Source of the DNA: an uncultured Bacilli bacterium
GTDB taxonomy: Bacteria > Bacillota_I > Bacilli_A > RF39 > UBA660
Reading direction: 5' to 3'
Length of the DNA: 40,335 bases
Assembly (NCBI GenBank): GCA_947629315.1
Contig: CANRDB010000011.1
Coordinates: 1-40,335 of the forward strand
Part shown: positions 39,881 to 40,335 of the stretch, one piece after another
Position numbering within the stretch: position 1 is the stretch's first letter
Layout of the letters: each line of letters starts with the position of its first letter
Position numbers and translations under genes: made by a program
The notes under the pieces: model-generated
Databases searched by the model: none
What the model was told of the DNA's origin: nothing
Seen by the model: the letters and a program-made list of their open reading frames with translations, nothing else

Positions 39881-40249
39881 ATGGAAAATTGTTTATTTTG
39901 TAAAATTATCAAAGGAGAAATTCCGTCTTTTAAAGTATATGAAGATGAAGTAGCATTTGCTTTTTTAGATATTCATCCAAAAGCCGATGGACATACCCTA
40001 ATCATTCCCAAAAAGCATTATCGAGATCTTCAAGATATCGACCAAGATACCCTTCTTCACTTAATAGAGATTGTGAAAACAAAAATGAAAGAATACGAAG
40101 AACAACTTCACTGTACCGGTTTTACTATTGCTCAAAATAATGGAGATGTCCAAGAAGTAAAACATTTTCATCTACACTTGATTCCTTCTTATTCAGAACA
40201 AGAATCAATCAGTTCTCCAGAAGAAATTTATCAGAAACTAAAAAAGTAG
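39881..40249 (+). CDS. HIT-family hydrolase (Hint-like)
   Basis: Small nucleotide-binding hydrolase that cleaves AMP-linked compounds (HinT type). 122 residues: N-terminal NCLFCKIIKGEIPS, central DIHPKADGHTLIIPKKHY, and the histidine triad HFHLHLIP near the C-terminus. I start at the ATG at 39881, which has GGAG and an extended -10; an upstream in-frame ATG lies in the promoter. Its stop codon is in a hairpin that runs straight into the right copy of the terminal repeat. Confidence 0.95.
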   Translation: MENCLFCKIIKGEIPSFKVYEDEVAFAFLDIHPKADGHTLIIPKKHYRDLQDIDQDTLLHLIEIVKTKMKEYEEQLHCTGFTIAQNNGDVQEVKHFHLHLIPSYSEQESISSPEEIYQKLKK

Positions 40250-40262
40250 TCTTCAAACTACT
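40245..40262 (+). terminator. Truncated terminator hairpin of the HIT gene
   Basis: AGTAGT, CTTCAA, ACTACT; the TAG stop is in the first arm. Instead of a T-run the 74-bp repeat follows, as at mscL. Confidence 0.55.
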
Positions 40263-40335
40263 CAGAGTGTAGACAAACCCCTAGATTTTTTCTAGAGGTT
40301 TTCTTATGCAAATTTTAAAAATTGAATTTTGATAA
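40262..40335 (+). repeat. Right copy of the 74-bp repeat
   Basis: Exact inverted copy of 78-151, running to the contig edge. It begins after the HIT gene hairpin and contains a hairpin terminator at 40275-40301 with T-rich tail. See the left copy. Confidence 0.85.
40275..40305 (+). terminator. Hairpin terminator in the right repeat
   Basis: AAACCCCTAGA, TTTTT, TCTAGAGGTTT with one G.U and a T-rich tail. Likely functional as a terminator for the HIT gene. Confidence 0.65.

Noticed and set aside
1-40335. Circular contig closed by the end repeats
   Set aside because: The two copies are inverted, not direct, so they cannot be the overlap of a circle.

Overview
The window is a low-GC (about one third GC by eye) Gram-positive chromosomal segment using the standard code (TGA is a stop at 11951-11953). 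Genes for SpoIVB and SpoIIP, a forespore-type promoter in front of spoIVB, a class B sortase, an LPXTG-like surface protein, a SUF-type Fe-S operon in the Firmicutes gene order, AT-rich intrinsic terminators and strong Shine-Dalgarno sequences point to an endospore-forming lineage of Bacilli/Erysipelotrichia or a related gut 'RF39-like' group. A eukaryote/archaea-type ProRS and a minimal AlaRS fit a deep or reduced branch. This placement is inference, not proof.

Layout. 1-151: contig end with a 74-bp repeat that returns inverted at 40262-40335. 165-2964: mscL, a zinc-ribbon protein, an ADP-ribosylglycohydrolase and spoIVB. 3048-13080: a cell-surface block with a class B sortase, a five-repeat Cna-B/SpaA-like surface protein, a DUF4956/VTC/CotH trio, and a divergent pair (duplicated surface module plus phosphodiester glycosidase). 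13120-18548: nusB-xseA-xseB, small membrane proteins, spoIIP and a HAD phosphatase. 18553-21691: tcdA, a lone prepilin-like protein and a two-component system. 21738-21866: a candidate structured RNA. 21915-27958: yjjX, a lipoprotein, and the operon AI-2E-type permease, P-loop kinase, alaS, thioredoxin-like protein, queH. 28055-33332: an ABC exporter, proS-frr and two paralogous lipoproteins. 33371-39709: mutL, a CYTH-like protein, a membrane protein with a Gln/Met/Pro tail, and sufC-sufD-sufS. 39881-40249: a HIT protein.

How the parts work together. The most interesting block is 3048-13080. A VTC-type polyphosphate polymerase domain, a multi-pass DUF4956 protein and a membrane-anchored CotH-kinase protein with three lamin-tail domains are translationally coupled. 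They lie next to a sortase with its likely substrate and a divergent NAGPA-type phosphodiester glycosidase. This suggests a surface phosphate-polymer or phosphorylation system, which is a hypothesis. The SUF operon here has only sufC, sufD and sufS and ends in a terminator.

Expression architecture is unusually uniform. Most promoters have an extended -10 box (TGnTATAAT) only 15-20 nt from the start codon. Most terminal genes have their stop codon inside or touching the terminator hairpin. Both copies of the contig-end repeat begin exactly where the T-tract of such a terminator would be expected, which suggests a dispersed element that targets terminators. No tRNA, rRNA, CRISPR array, prophage or transposase gene was found.
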